From Heterostelium album PN500 (taxonomy: Eukaryota > Evosea > Eumycetozoa > Acytosteliales > Acytosteliaceae), in the NCBI RefSeq assembly GCF_000004825.1, contig NW_008805063.1, positions 868,857 to 932,856 on the forward strand: a DNA stretch of 64,000 nt. The letters are read 5' to 3'. Below the pieces are notes generated by a model. That model made no database searches, was not told where the DNA came from, and worked only from the letters and a program-made list of their open reading frames with translations. This document shows positions 1 through 10,186 of this stretch, in pieces. Numbering within the stretch: position 1 is the first letter of the stretch; every line of letters begins with the position of its first letter. The position numbers and the translations under genes were made by a program.

Positions 1-3000
1 CACAGATACCTACCTAAGTTTATTCAGATTTATTTTTCACTTGGCTATTTTACTTTTGTGGACTGGTATCCAGAGTGATATTGGCTCAAACTCTTTACGC
101 TTTGTTATTGTTTTGGGATGCTAATTATAATATTATTTTTTGTTTGTTTGTTTTTAGAAAAATAAACAACTTGGTAAGATTTTTTTTTTTTGATTGCAAG
201 ATTGTATTCGAGTACAATAATTTTTTTGGTTATATAAGTATACAGTTATTATTGTAGTGGTGCGTTGAATAATTAATTTGGATAGAAATGATACTGAATG
301 TAATAATAAAATGAAATTTTGGTCCTTTGATTAAAATGTTATTTAATTATATAAATAATAAAAGTTAATGTTAATGATGGCAATAACTCTTATGGTATGG
401 AAAATAACAAAGTTAGGAATCTTAATTTAAACATATATAAATATTGTTAAAGGTATGACCATGTGGAATAATGTTAGAAAATAAAATAATACAAAAACAA
501 CTTAATTTTTATCTAGAAAAGGGGAATTGCTCTATTTCAACAATTCTGTAGTGTCAGTCTATTAATTTTATTGGACAATCAGTAAAACTAATTGTTCTGA
601 TTAAAATAAAAAACTTTTGTTTTTTTTTGGTTAATGTAGTTGGTAGTTCGCAGATTTCAAATGAATTGAAGTTTAACTGCGCTGCAAAGAGATTCTAAGA
701 ACTCTAAATGATAAAAAGAACTGAACTATAGGTGAATTGTACAGAAATAAAGAATGATAGATAATTGTAATAACACAGAAAGGAACAGTTGATTGACAAA
801 GTGTTAATTAATTGTAGTTGTTGAATAAAAATGGAACAAAAAAAATAAATATATTTGCTTAAATGGAATATATTAAATTACAATAAAACAAAAATTTGTC
901 CGATTCAATTATAAATAATCCATTTATTTTTTTGTAAAGGTTTTTACTTTTTAAAAAAAAAAAAAAAAAACTCTTTTGTATCTGTTATGGTTGATGAGGA
1001 TTGAGATAGAGACATATGAAGTGAATACTATTATTTTATTGTCTGAACACCCCTTCTGCTATCACACTAGGTGTAGTAATCCAGCTAAAATGTGGTGTGT
1101 TGATTTTAGAGTTTATAATAATGAAATCAATTGGATTTTTGAAATATGACAAAATTTCTATGTTTGTCTTTTGACAAAATAGGAAAAAAAAAAACAATTT
1201 GGTCAACTGACGAATTGACCTACAGCAGCTTCCTTGTACGCCAGACATTTGATGAGTGGTTGGACAATTTCGAGAAAAAACAATAAAACAATTTTGTTTT
1301 TAAAAATATTAATTTACGAGTGGGAACAACCTCAAAAGGCAATCGGTCCATTCCAAAATAAAACAAACAAACAAACAAACTAACAATGAGTAAAATAATA
1401 ACTTTCACCAGAGACAACAACAACAATCGTAGTTTCAGTGGAAAGTGTGAAGTGTGGGTTGTTTTAAAATAATATATAGAATCTGCTTTACCACCAACTC
1501 ATTGCCTCGGCTTGATTGAGAATTCTCCATTGTGTTGTGTTGTTGCGTTGTGTTATTCTATTGTAGTTTGTTAAATGTGGAGTGGTGAGGGTGGGGATCA
1601 TGTGGTATTGCTATTTTTCATATTCGTTATTCTTTTATTGATGATGAGCAAGCCAAGATGATGTTTAATTTGAAACCGTTATTAATAATTTATCTTGTTC
1701 TTTGGGTGATGAATAGTGATATCATCGTGTCAAACATGTATGATCATCATATGCAAGATAATGTGGTCAAAGAAGGGATTGATATCAATCTTTTAAAAAA
1801 ACAAAAAAAATAAATAAAAAAAGAAAAAACACTTTTTTTTGGAAAAACCAAATAAAATCTTTGTTTTGTTTTTTTTTAATATGAATAATCAGTTTTTTTA
1901 ATTTAAAATTTTTTGGTAAATTGAAAATTTACCGTTTTTTTTTATGTTGTTTCAGCTTCGTTTTAAAAATACCACCACTCTTTTGGAGGACTCGCATCCA
2001 TGCAAAGCAAAAATTCTCTGATTGATTAATTTTTTTTGCTCACAACAACAAAATTAATAAATACTTTATTTGACATTATTTCCTTATTAATGCATGAACC
2101 AAGATAATGGTGACCATCACAAAAATGATATTAATTGAACACATGACCCACAACAACTAATTATAAAAATTCAAGTAAATCAAATTATCAACAAAGGCTA
2201 GAAAGGCATTGATTATATTGAATAACCTAATATTATTTTTTAAACTGATGGTTTTTTTGACACATACCACCTAAAAGAGATTTTGACCACAATTTGCAAG
2301 ACATACATCTGAGTGCAAGAAGAATTTTCTCTTCAGATATTGGTAAGGTCTGAGTCTATCCGCTGTTTGTTGGAATCAAAAAAAAATATCATAATTATGA
2401 AATCTTTGAAATGATTGATTAACAATGAGATAAATTATTTTGTTTACTTGAATATAAGAGACTAACATTAAACCAACGTTGTATTGTTTTATCAAACAAT
2501 AGATCTTTAAGAGTTGAATAAAAATTGATAAAAGTTAAAGAATAAATGAAAGTAATACTTTCTATTTTTAACACCCACCACCTCACACAAAACTAAAAAT
2601 TTTATTATCATAAAAATATTCATTGTATTGCATTGCCTCTTAATTTGTACATCACTACACTTTGAACCGATTCAAAAAAAATAATAATAATAAACCAACT
2701 CTACCTCCACAGCACATATAATGAGTAAATTATTTTAACCGATTCATTATCATAGATATATTTATCAATTGATTTATTAATTAGAAAACGGTTGGTTGGT
2801 TGGTTTAATTAATTAATTAACTATTACTAAAAACAATAAAATAAAATAAATAAAAAAAGATTGTTTTTATATGAAATTTGATATTTATCTTTATATATAA
2901 ATATATATGCAGTTGATTTGTATCTATTGGGTCATATTGAATAATAATTGAATCGTCATATTCCTCAAAAGTAAATCTATTGTTTCGTTGGCTGCATTCG

Positions 3001-3150
3001 TTATCTTGACATCCTCACTGTTGACTTGATCGTAGTTTTTGAATGAATCGATGGAGAGACAGATCACCTATCTCTTTTTATTTTAAATTCTATATTTTTT
3101 TGCTTTTTTTTTCTTTATTGTTTTGTAATAATTCAATTGATTTGTTTTGT
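1..3150. other. AT-rich region without a supported gene
   Basis: More than 3 kb of A/T runs, short ORFs without ATG starts, and simple repeats. On the minus strand around 1040-1430 there are short protein-like stretches (for example a frame containing GMDRLPFEVVPT), but they do not assemble into a spliced gene with proper acceptors. I see no tRNA or other recognisable RNA. It is probably the flank of SmD1 plus spacer, possibly holding a decayed gene. Confidence 0.5.
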
Positions 3151-3625
3151 TTATCCTCTACCTCCACGCATGCCTCCTCTTCCTCCACGCATTCCTCCTC
3201 TTCCACGCATACCACCTCTTCCACCACCACCGCCACCACGTGATGATGATGATGATGAAGCTGCTGGTTTATCTATATTGTTTGTTTGATTAATTGAATG
3301 AATGAGAATGAATGTTAGTTAACCTATTTATAATTGTAGAGAGCAATGCATAATGATAATTACCTGTTGGTGCCTTCTTCTTTGGTTTCTTTGGTGCATC
3401 GTCTACCAAAAGAGTTCCAAGATTCAAAGATTCTGGTAATATAAAATATCTGATATTGTTTCCTCTGATACTCAGAGAATCTAAATTGATTGGGTTCTTT
3501 CCTTTAAGCGTCAGCTTTACTGTCTTTAAATGAGTGTTCATGCTAACATCTACACCTGAAATAGTACCGTGAATGATTGTTCCATTCTTTAATTCGATTG
3601 TAACTGTTTCATTATGTAACTTCAT
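3151..3625 (-). CDS. snrpd1: Small nuclear ribonucleoprotein SmD1
   Basis: Core Sm protein of the spliceosomal snRNPs; with the other Sm proteins it forms the seven-member ring on the U1, U2, U4 and U5 Sm sites. Two exons, 3625-3364 and 3272-3151, split by a 91-bp intron, give 127 aa. Residues 1-80 hold the Sm fold: Sm1 is in the segment [20 protein letters not shown] and Sm2 contains [15 protein letters not shown], which is the SmD1 form. After the intron the protein continues with a serine run and then a Gly-Arg-rich tail (RGGMRG-type repeats), the segment that is dimethylated on arginine in other SmD1 proteins. Length and order of parts match the family. The intron falls just before the low-complexity tail. 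Confidence 0.95.
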
Positions 3626-4339
3626 TAAAAATCTATTAATATATATATATTTAAGAACTTGTTAGTAACCTATATTACTTTATTATCAACTAACATTGAC
3701 CATCATCATCAATTATTATTATCATTATTATAAGATATCATAACAATTGATGATTTTGTCGATTTTTAATATGAAGTATCATATTAAAAAAATAAAGATC
3801 ACTATATTACCTTACTAACTTCATTTTTTACTATATTTTAATACTATATGTACAGATTGATATATACAATTGATGGATACTAATATTTGAAAAGGATATC
3901 ACCTATATTGTTTGGTGATAGAGATAATGAGATATCAGATACACACTTTTTTGAACCTCATAAAAACTAAAGTCGCAAAACTGTTAAAATTGGACCATTG
4001 AAAAATTTTCATGAAGACCATCATATCAAACATAGAGTATGATAATATGTTAATCATAACATTCTAATATGATAATAATACATGTCATTTTCATTTAAAT
4101 AAACAACAATATATAATCTATTTATTGTGTATATATAACAATTTTTATATTTTTTTTTTTTCGACAAAAAACAAAATTAACCTTATAAAGTTAATTTGAT
4201 TTCTGTGATTATTGTTATAATTATTTTATTTTTTTTAAACTAAAGTTACATTATAATTTATATTCTTGTATTAATGTTGTTACAATTGATTGATTGAGAT
4301 GTTAAATATTGGTGGTATGTTGTTGTTATTATTGTTTGT
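3626..4339. other. Intergenic, two minus-strand genes
   Basis: About 0.7 kb of AT-rich DNA between the SmD1 start and the end of the headpiece gene. It should contain the SmD1 promoter. I see no coding or RNA signal in it. Confidence 0.5.
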
Positions 4340-5222
4340 TTAATATAATCCAACTTCTTTCTTCTTGGAATCTTGTTTCCATTTTGGTAGTTTGTTAAAT
4401 TCAGCTTTGGATTGTGAGAGAACAACCAAGAAATCTGCTTCATCTAAATATTGTTCGAGTTTGGCTGGGTCCAAAGTCTTGTCTTTCTTTGCTCTCTCTT
4501 TAACTGCATCGACGACTACCTTGATCTGTGGGTTTGGTCCTTGAAGAACGGCACCTGGCTTTGGTACTGGTGTTGCAGAGGCAACTGGCTTTGATGGTGA
4601 AGCAACAGCTGCAGCTGTTACTGGTTTTGGTGCTGGAGTTGCAGCAACTGGTGCTGGAGTTGGTTTTGGTGCAGCAGCGACTGGAGCTGGTGTTGGCTTT
4701 GGTGCAGCAGCAACTGGAGTTGGAATTGGTTTTGGTGCAGCAGCGACTGGAGCTGGTGTTGGTTTTGATGCTGGTGTAGCTGTTGAAACAACTGGAGCTG
4801 GAGTTGGCTTTGGTGCAACTGCGGCTGGAGTGGCTGTAGGTGTTGGTGCAGCTTTCTTTTGTGCCAATTGTTCACTAATCTTTTGTGCTTCTTTTCTAAT
4901 CTCATCCAACTCCTTCTTGATTGCAATGGTTTCCTTTGTCAAATTTGCTAAATTTAAAATTGTTGCCATTTCCTAATTATTATATTTATAATATTTTGAA
5001 AATTAATATTAAATTTAAAAAATAAGTATATATCTAAAAAATAAGTATTATTGTTTAAATGAATGTATTTAATAAAAAAAGGAGGATGAAAAGATGAAAA
5101 AAAAAGAGAAGGGAAAGAGATGGAGAGAGAGTAACAGTATGTTGTTGAGTAGGATCGGTCTTAGTTTTGTTTGGGTTGACAATTACTTGCTTGATGTTTG
5201 CTATTTCAGTTTGAGCATCCAT
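4340..5222 (-). CDS. Small villin-headpiece protein with coiled-coil N-terminus
   Basis: Two exons: a tiny first exon 5222-5187 (12 codons, [12 protein letters not shown]) and exon 4972-4340, joined in phase 0 across a 214-bp intron; total 222 aa. The short exon extends the heptad-like helix that continues as [31 protein letters not shown], which supports the join. Residues about 55-150 are Ala-Pro-Thr-Lys repeats ([10 protein letters not shown] type), probably an extended linker. The last ~60 residues are a villin headpiece: [18 protein letters not shown], then [19 protein letters not shown], with the conserved aromatic/Leu core and the C-terminal KKE(x)GL(F/Y) actin-binding segment. Known headpieces bind F-actin. 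There is no gelsolin-type domain. The likely role is an oligomeric actin-filament binder or cross-linker, which is inferred from the parts. Confidence 0.85.
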
Positions 5223-5597
5223 TTTGTTTTTGTTCTGTTGTTTTATCAAAGTATATACTGAGTTTTTATTATAATAGATTTGATTTTGGTATTGATGATT
5301 TGTTTGTTGTGTGTGTGTGGTTATTTAATATACAGATATTTAAAAGTGTGTTATCGATTCAATCTTTAAAGGAAGATGGTAAATTTTTTAAAAAAGCCAT
5401 TAATATTTTTGGTTTTGGTTTTTTGTTTTGTTGGAAAAAAATAATTTTGAACGAACTTCGATTTATTGACAAAATGAAAAAAATAATCGATCATTCATTT
5501 TTCATTCTCGTGTTTTTTGATTGATTGATCATTTTTAGCTGTATAATATAACTATAGTTTGTTAGTTCTATATTGATTCACTATCACCAAGTAAAAT
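5223..5597. other. Divergent promoter region
   Basis: About 375 bp between the divergently transcribed headpiece gene and bL33m. It is AT-rich with long T runs. It must hold both promoters, but I can name no defined element. Confidence 0.5.
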
Positions 5598-5888
5598 ATG
5601 GCACCAGCACCAACAAAGATCAGCACAGTCATCATCAAGATGGTCAGTTTGGCCAACACTGGTTTCTACTATACAACAACCAAGAGCGCAAAGTTGAGCA
5701 CCAGAAAGTTATTACTCAGAAAATATGATCCAGTAGTTCAACAACACGTTTTATTCAAGGTACAACTCGATTTAGCTTTTGAATCACTCTAATATATAGA
5801 ATGATTTAGTAATATCAAAAATTATACTTACAATTCAATTTTAAACAAAAAACAATAGGAAGAGAAGATCAGCAGAAAGAAGAAGTAA
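5598..5888 (+). CDS. mrpl33: Mitochondrial ribosomal protein bL33m
   Basis: Large-subunit protein of the mitochondrial ribosome. Exon 1 is 5598-5759; exon 2 is 5859-5888 and supplies only the last 9 residues; the product is 63 aa. The core, [23 protein letters not shown] followed by [18 protein letters not shown], matches the family (human MRPL33 has a very similar TGFCFNTK...YDPVVKQRVLF arrangement). As in animal bL33m, the zinc-binding cysteines of bacterial L33 are absent. Without splicing the reading frame would run through the intron and lose the basic [10 protein letters not shown] tail, so the intron is well supported. Confidence 0.93.
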
Positions 5889-6344
5889 ATTAATTATTAA
5901 TACATAAATATAATATATAAATAAGATAGATAGATAGATAGATAGACAGACGGCAGCAGCATCATACATTCACACATACAGTTAAATTTATAGTTCATCA
6001 AAGTGACAGTAAAAAAAAAAACACAAAAGTCAAGCATTCGATTATAATATGGAATAGATCAATGAAGGTTAAGCCTATCATTCATTCATTCATTCAATAT
6101 CATACAACATACAACATACAACCATCAATAACACTTATCAACAAATTCACATATAATCGAAAATATAGAAATCAATTTATTAGATTTTGCAAACACAACA
6201 ACAAAAAAAAAAAAAAAAAAACAATATTAAAATAATAATATGTACATATTATATAACAAATATCTAAACATATATTTATGACTTAACATTTATATATGTT
6301 TAATCTTTTTATTATTTATTTATTTATTAAAAATATTTAATGAG
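5889..6344. other. AT-rich spacer
   Basis: 3' flank of bL33m with short repeats (GATA runs, CATTCATT runs, ACATACA runs) and an A-tract. There is no coding or RNA signal until the DUSE-like box downstream. Confidence 0.5.
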
Positions 6345-6353
6345 ATCCCATAA
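6345..6353 (+). promoter_or_regulatory. DUSE-like upstream element
   Basis: ATCCCATAA matches the Dictyostelium upstream sequence element (consensus TTCCCAYAA) at 8 of 9 positions. The DUSE is known from spliceosomal RNA, SRP RNA and other small-RNA genes, about 60-65 bp before the transcription start. Here it lies just upstream of the GC-rich hairpin island. A single short motif in AT-rich DNA is weak evidence alone. Confidence 0.4.
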
Positions 6354-6384
6354 AAAATAAGATATTTGCATTTTATAGAAAATC

Positions 6385-6622
6385 GGGTCGGTAGACCAAG
6401 TTTCTTCGTCTTGACTTGAAGAGTAAGGGATATTCGTCGAACCAGCTGACCCTGTGTTTGCAAGTCGCTTAATCCAGTTGGTAGCATGCCATTGCAAGAT
6501 GCCATGCTCTCCACTGATGATTCCAAACATAATTTATGAGGGTACCAAAGATTGTCAGCACTGATGAACCCTCTCTACTTTTGAGGGAATAGTCACTGAT
6601 TGATCTCCGATGGTCTCACACC
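6385..6622 (+). ncRNA. Candidate structured non-coding RNA, family unknown
   Basis: This block is clearly richer in G+C than the surrounding AT-rich spacer and has several complementary segments: GGTC/GACC closing a tetraloop at 6386-6397; AGCATG (6483-6488) with CATGCT (6503-6508), extended inside by CAT/ATG; AGAT plus TCAG (6549-6558) with CTGA plus ATCT (6596-6606); and inside that CCCTC (6569-6573) with GAGGG (6583-6587). The plus strand is favoured by the DUSE-like box upstream. If the start is ~65 bp after that box, the transcript would be about 6410-6622. I found no motif typical of U1-U6, U3, SRP or RNase P RNA. The short minus-strand reading frames across it look incidental. Confidence 0.45.
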
Positions 6623-6833
6623 AACCAACCAACAACCAAACCAACCAACCATATACAATTGAAATGAAATTCACTATACTTGAGTGTTTCAACTTGTTTC
6701 ATTCAATTCGTACTTGTAGATTCACCAACACCACTGAGTATGGTGTAAAATTTAATAAAAATAAAAAACATTTTAATAATATTCTATTTATTTGTACAGG
6801 TGACGAGATAGTGTCAATACTATCCATCGGTTA

Positions 6834-8930
6834 CTATCCACTGTATAGGTAGTTTGAAATAATTTGTTCCATTTCTTTCTCTCCAGTAGAGATTGCCTTA
6901 TCTCTCATCTTTAACAATTCTGTTCTATGAGAAGATTTATTAGAGTCGAAACCATTTTCTCTAAATTCTTGCCACTGCACGAGTTTAAAATAAATAAGTT
7001 AGTATGATGATCGAAACTAAATCAATAGCGAGTGAATATATATATATAAATAACTTACACTTATTGTAAAAAGTTTTTCGGCAATTTCTTGCCATCTTGT
7101 TTTTTGAGATTTATCGATTTGTTTCTTTCTCTCTTCATTGTGTAAACTAAAGTCTTTGAGGTACTCCTTCAAAGTTGGGTATATTGAGGATTTCTGGTGT
7201 CTGTTTTCGTAGGCGGCGTCGTCACAACCCAGATATTTCTTCATTAGCTCTGGCATTTCCTTGTCGAGATCGGTAAAGAATCTCGGGACAAATGGCTGAT
7301 TATTGAGTTGCCCGTTGTGTGAATTGTTTGTGTCGGTCTGTTGTGAAGGCGAGTGATTGTGATGAGATGATGGCGAATAGTGGTGGTAGTGGTGTTGTTT
7401 GTCGTAGTAGCCATTTGCGTTGCTCGATCGTTTGGTGGAGTTGTTGCTCTCGCTGGAAGATCGCTTACGAGGCACACGTTGCTGATTATAGACGAGTGGT
7501 TGCGTGATGTACATTGGTTGCGGCTGCAGAGTTGCCGTTGTTGTGATGACACTACCCGAGGACATCATATTGTTCTGGTTCATATCAACTACTGTATCGA
7601 GAGCGCCGTTTGGATAGGTGTTCTGATAGGGATAATGACTATGACTATATGATCTGTTCTTGTTCTCTAATGATAGTAATAATAATAATAATATTTTTGT
7701 TATTTATTGTTAAAAATGAATATAGTGGATATTTAACAAATTAATTACTTTATAATAACTGACAACCAACAACAAACAACTACAGCATCAACAAATGATA
7801 TAAAAGAATAATAAATTAAGAAGAAAAAAAAATTAAAAAAACAAAAACAAAAAAAATAGAAAAATGAAAAAAAATAATATTTTTAATTATGTATGATTAC
7901 CACACACCTCAATATTAAAATCAAACACACACAACAGAATTTACCAAAAAAAAAAAAAGACAGGATGAAATTTGATAAATGTTGAAAGAATAACGAGGTG
8001 TTGAAATTTTGGGAGAATTTTTTAGATTTATGAGTAATTCCATTAATGTGATAGTTGATTACCGATAATATTTATAAATTGATTCAACTATTTAAATTGA
8101 TAAAAATAATATCATGTGTGATGGTGGTAGTGGTAGTGGGGTGGTAGTGTTGTTGTTGTTGTTGGGTGTGTTGTGTGATGAGTATATATGCTGAGTTTGA
8201 AAGGTAACAATAGATTATATGATTTTTCTTTCAAATGAAGTATTTTATTTCTTTGATGATTTAAATTGAATGAAGAGGTGTCTGTGAAAAAACGTACAAA
8301 ACCAATATTATTCATTTTTACTATTATTGTTTTTGTTGTTGTGTTGAATGAATATGTTATAACGAATTGGAGTAAGAATGGGGTAAAGGGTGTTTAGTTT
8401 TGATAGTAAAAGATAAAACAGAGTATTAACAACAACAATCGTTGTATTAATTAAAAAAACATTGATTGATTAATTGATAATATATACACACACCAACCAT
8501 TAAACTTTCTTTTAATTCAACTAAACACAACCACCCACAACAACAACAACATATCACTTTAGAGTATTGTTGTGATATAATATTATTATATATTGGAAAT
8601 GTGATATTTTAAGCTAAATGCGATTCGAAATATTTTTAAATAAAATTTATATATAAACATATTGTGTTGAAGTTTTAATCAACATATGTGAATGAATGTT
8701 ATGATGTGCTGTGTTGAGTTGCGTGAATGGTATGATATTGGCAATAGCAATAAATAGAAATAATAAGGTAATTATTTTTATGAGAATTAGATTGAACTTT
8801 GAAACTTACGTCTTTGATGTTTTTGAGCCTGTGGAACATATGGATAGGCTGGCATATGTGTTGGAACATAGCCAGGTGCACCAAAGTACATCATTGGGGG
8901 CATTTGTACACCCATATTTATACTTTCCAT
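6834..8930 (-). CDS. Unrecognised 289-aa protein
   Basis: I do not recognise this protein. Three exons (8930-8810, 7666-7059, 6974-6834) keep phase across a long 1143-bp first intron and an 84-bp second intron. The N-terminal ~45 residues are Met/Pro/Tyr-rich (YVPTHMPAYPYVPQAQ), followed by a Tyr/His/Asn/Ser-rich low-complexity stretch with a basic RKRSSSESN patch. The conserved-looking part is the last ~130 residues: FVPRFFTDLDKEMPELMKKYLGC, then a charged helical region (LKEYLKDFSLHNEERKKQIDK), then KTRWQEIAEKLFTISWQEFRENGFDS. No zinc ligands, membrane segment or signal peptide are visible. The C-terminal part looks like a helical domain; its role is unknown. The long first intron is unusual for this window and I see nothing coding inside it. 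Confidence 0.75.
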
Positions 8931-10186
8931 TGTAATATTATTGTTTATCGTTTTTAAAAACTTGAATTGGATTTTACAGTATTTCTATAGTCTATAATGA
9001 TTGATATATGATAGTTATCATACAAGATAGGATGATATGATATGATATGATATTAATATACGGACATTCATTCTTGATATCTAATTCCACAAAACTCCAA
9101 CCTACCTTTCTCATAAATATATTGATATTTATTATTATTATTATTATTGTTACTAATAATAATAATTTTAAATTTACAGATTAACAACAACTAACTACAA
9201 CGATATATACTATTATTATTATTACTGTTAAAACTTTATCGATTTGAACAAACTGTATGTTCCGTCTGCTTTACTTGTATTGGATTGGGTTGAATAGTGG
9301 TGGTTGGTGATGATATACCAAAAAAAAAACAGTAGATTTACAAATAAATATTTTTATCGTGATACTACTTCTACTACTGAATGAATCAACTAACTTTTTC
9401 TTATTTTTTTTGAATTTATAAATAAATAAATAAAAGATTAAATTTAAGATTGTTTGTTTTAAATAAACTAAAATAATAAAAAACCAAAACAAAACAATAC
9501 AAACAACTTAGCGTGACAAACTAACTAACTAACTTAGGAGTGTGTTGTTGTTGTTGTTATTTATTTATTTATTGTTGTTGTCAATCTAATATTAATAAAA
9601 ACTATCAAACAAACAAACACCAACAACAGAAAAAAACAATACAATATGTATGTACACCGGAAAGACAGTGTGTTGTGCTAAACCAAATAATTGTTGCTTC
9701 TTCTTTGCTGTGTGTTTCTGTTTTTTTTTGTTTTTGGTTTGATAATATATTTTAAATTTAAAAGCGACTGTAGGAAATGGAAACTAATACAAAAATGTAT
9801 GGCCAATTAAAAAAATTTATAGCTATAAATTGTCTTGTCTATTTTTATTAGTACAAAAAATTTTACAACAAAAAAAAAAAAATTAAAAAATTAAAAAAAA
9901 TATATATTTTTTAAAATATTAATATCAAGTGTGTGGTGTGAGTGTGTTTTTTTGCGAAGTCATTTTTTTGAAAAAAAACTAAAAGAAAAAATGTTTGCAA
10001 ATCCTGTGTAATTACCCAGACAAAAAAATCCCAAAATAGGCATTTTATAAATTAAATAATAAAAAATAATATCAAAAAAAAAAAAAAAACATTATTATTT
10101 AAAATTAAAATTTTGGTCGTTGGAATTAGAATTTTAATGATTGATTTTTTTAATTGTTAACTTTTGTTTTTTTTTGATTCGTTTTA
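8931..10186. other. Intergenic, promoter side of the 289-aa gene
   Basis: About 1.25 kb of AT-rich sequence with GATA-like runs near 9020-9050, TTATTA repeats and long A runs. It holds the start region of the 289-aa gene and the 3' flank of the ELMO gene. No coding signal. Confidence 0.5.

Noticed and set aside
1036-1430. Minus-strand protein-like stretches (GMDRLPFEVVPT; SNHSSNVWRTRK; WITTPSVIAEGVFRQ)
   Set aside because: They read well locally, but no ATG start and no set of GT..AG introns joins them in one frame; the AG needed before the middle piece is absent. At most a decayed gene.
4528-4926. Long Leu/Gln-rich frames on both strands inside the headpiece gene
   Set aside because: They are by-products of the GCA/CCA codon repeat of the Ala-Pro linker and have no independent start context.
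6320-6530. Two overlapping minus-strand frames of ~67 codons at the structured island
   Set aside because: The frames compete with each other, resemble no protein and end in AT-rich junk; the hairpins explain the composition better.
8112-8315. 67-codon minus-strand frame within the long intron of the 289-aa gene
   Set aside because: It starts with plausible residues but runs into Thr/His simple repeats and has no splice sites linking it in phase to either flanking exon.
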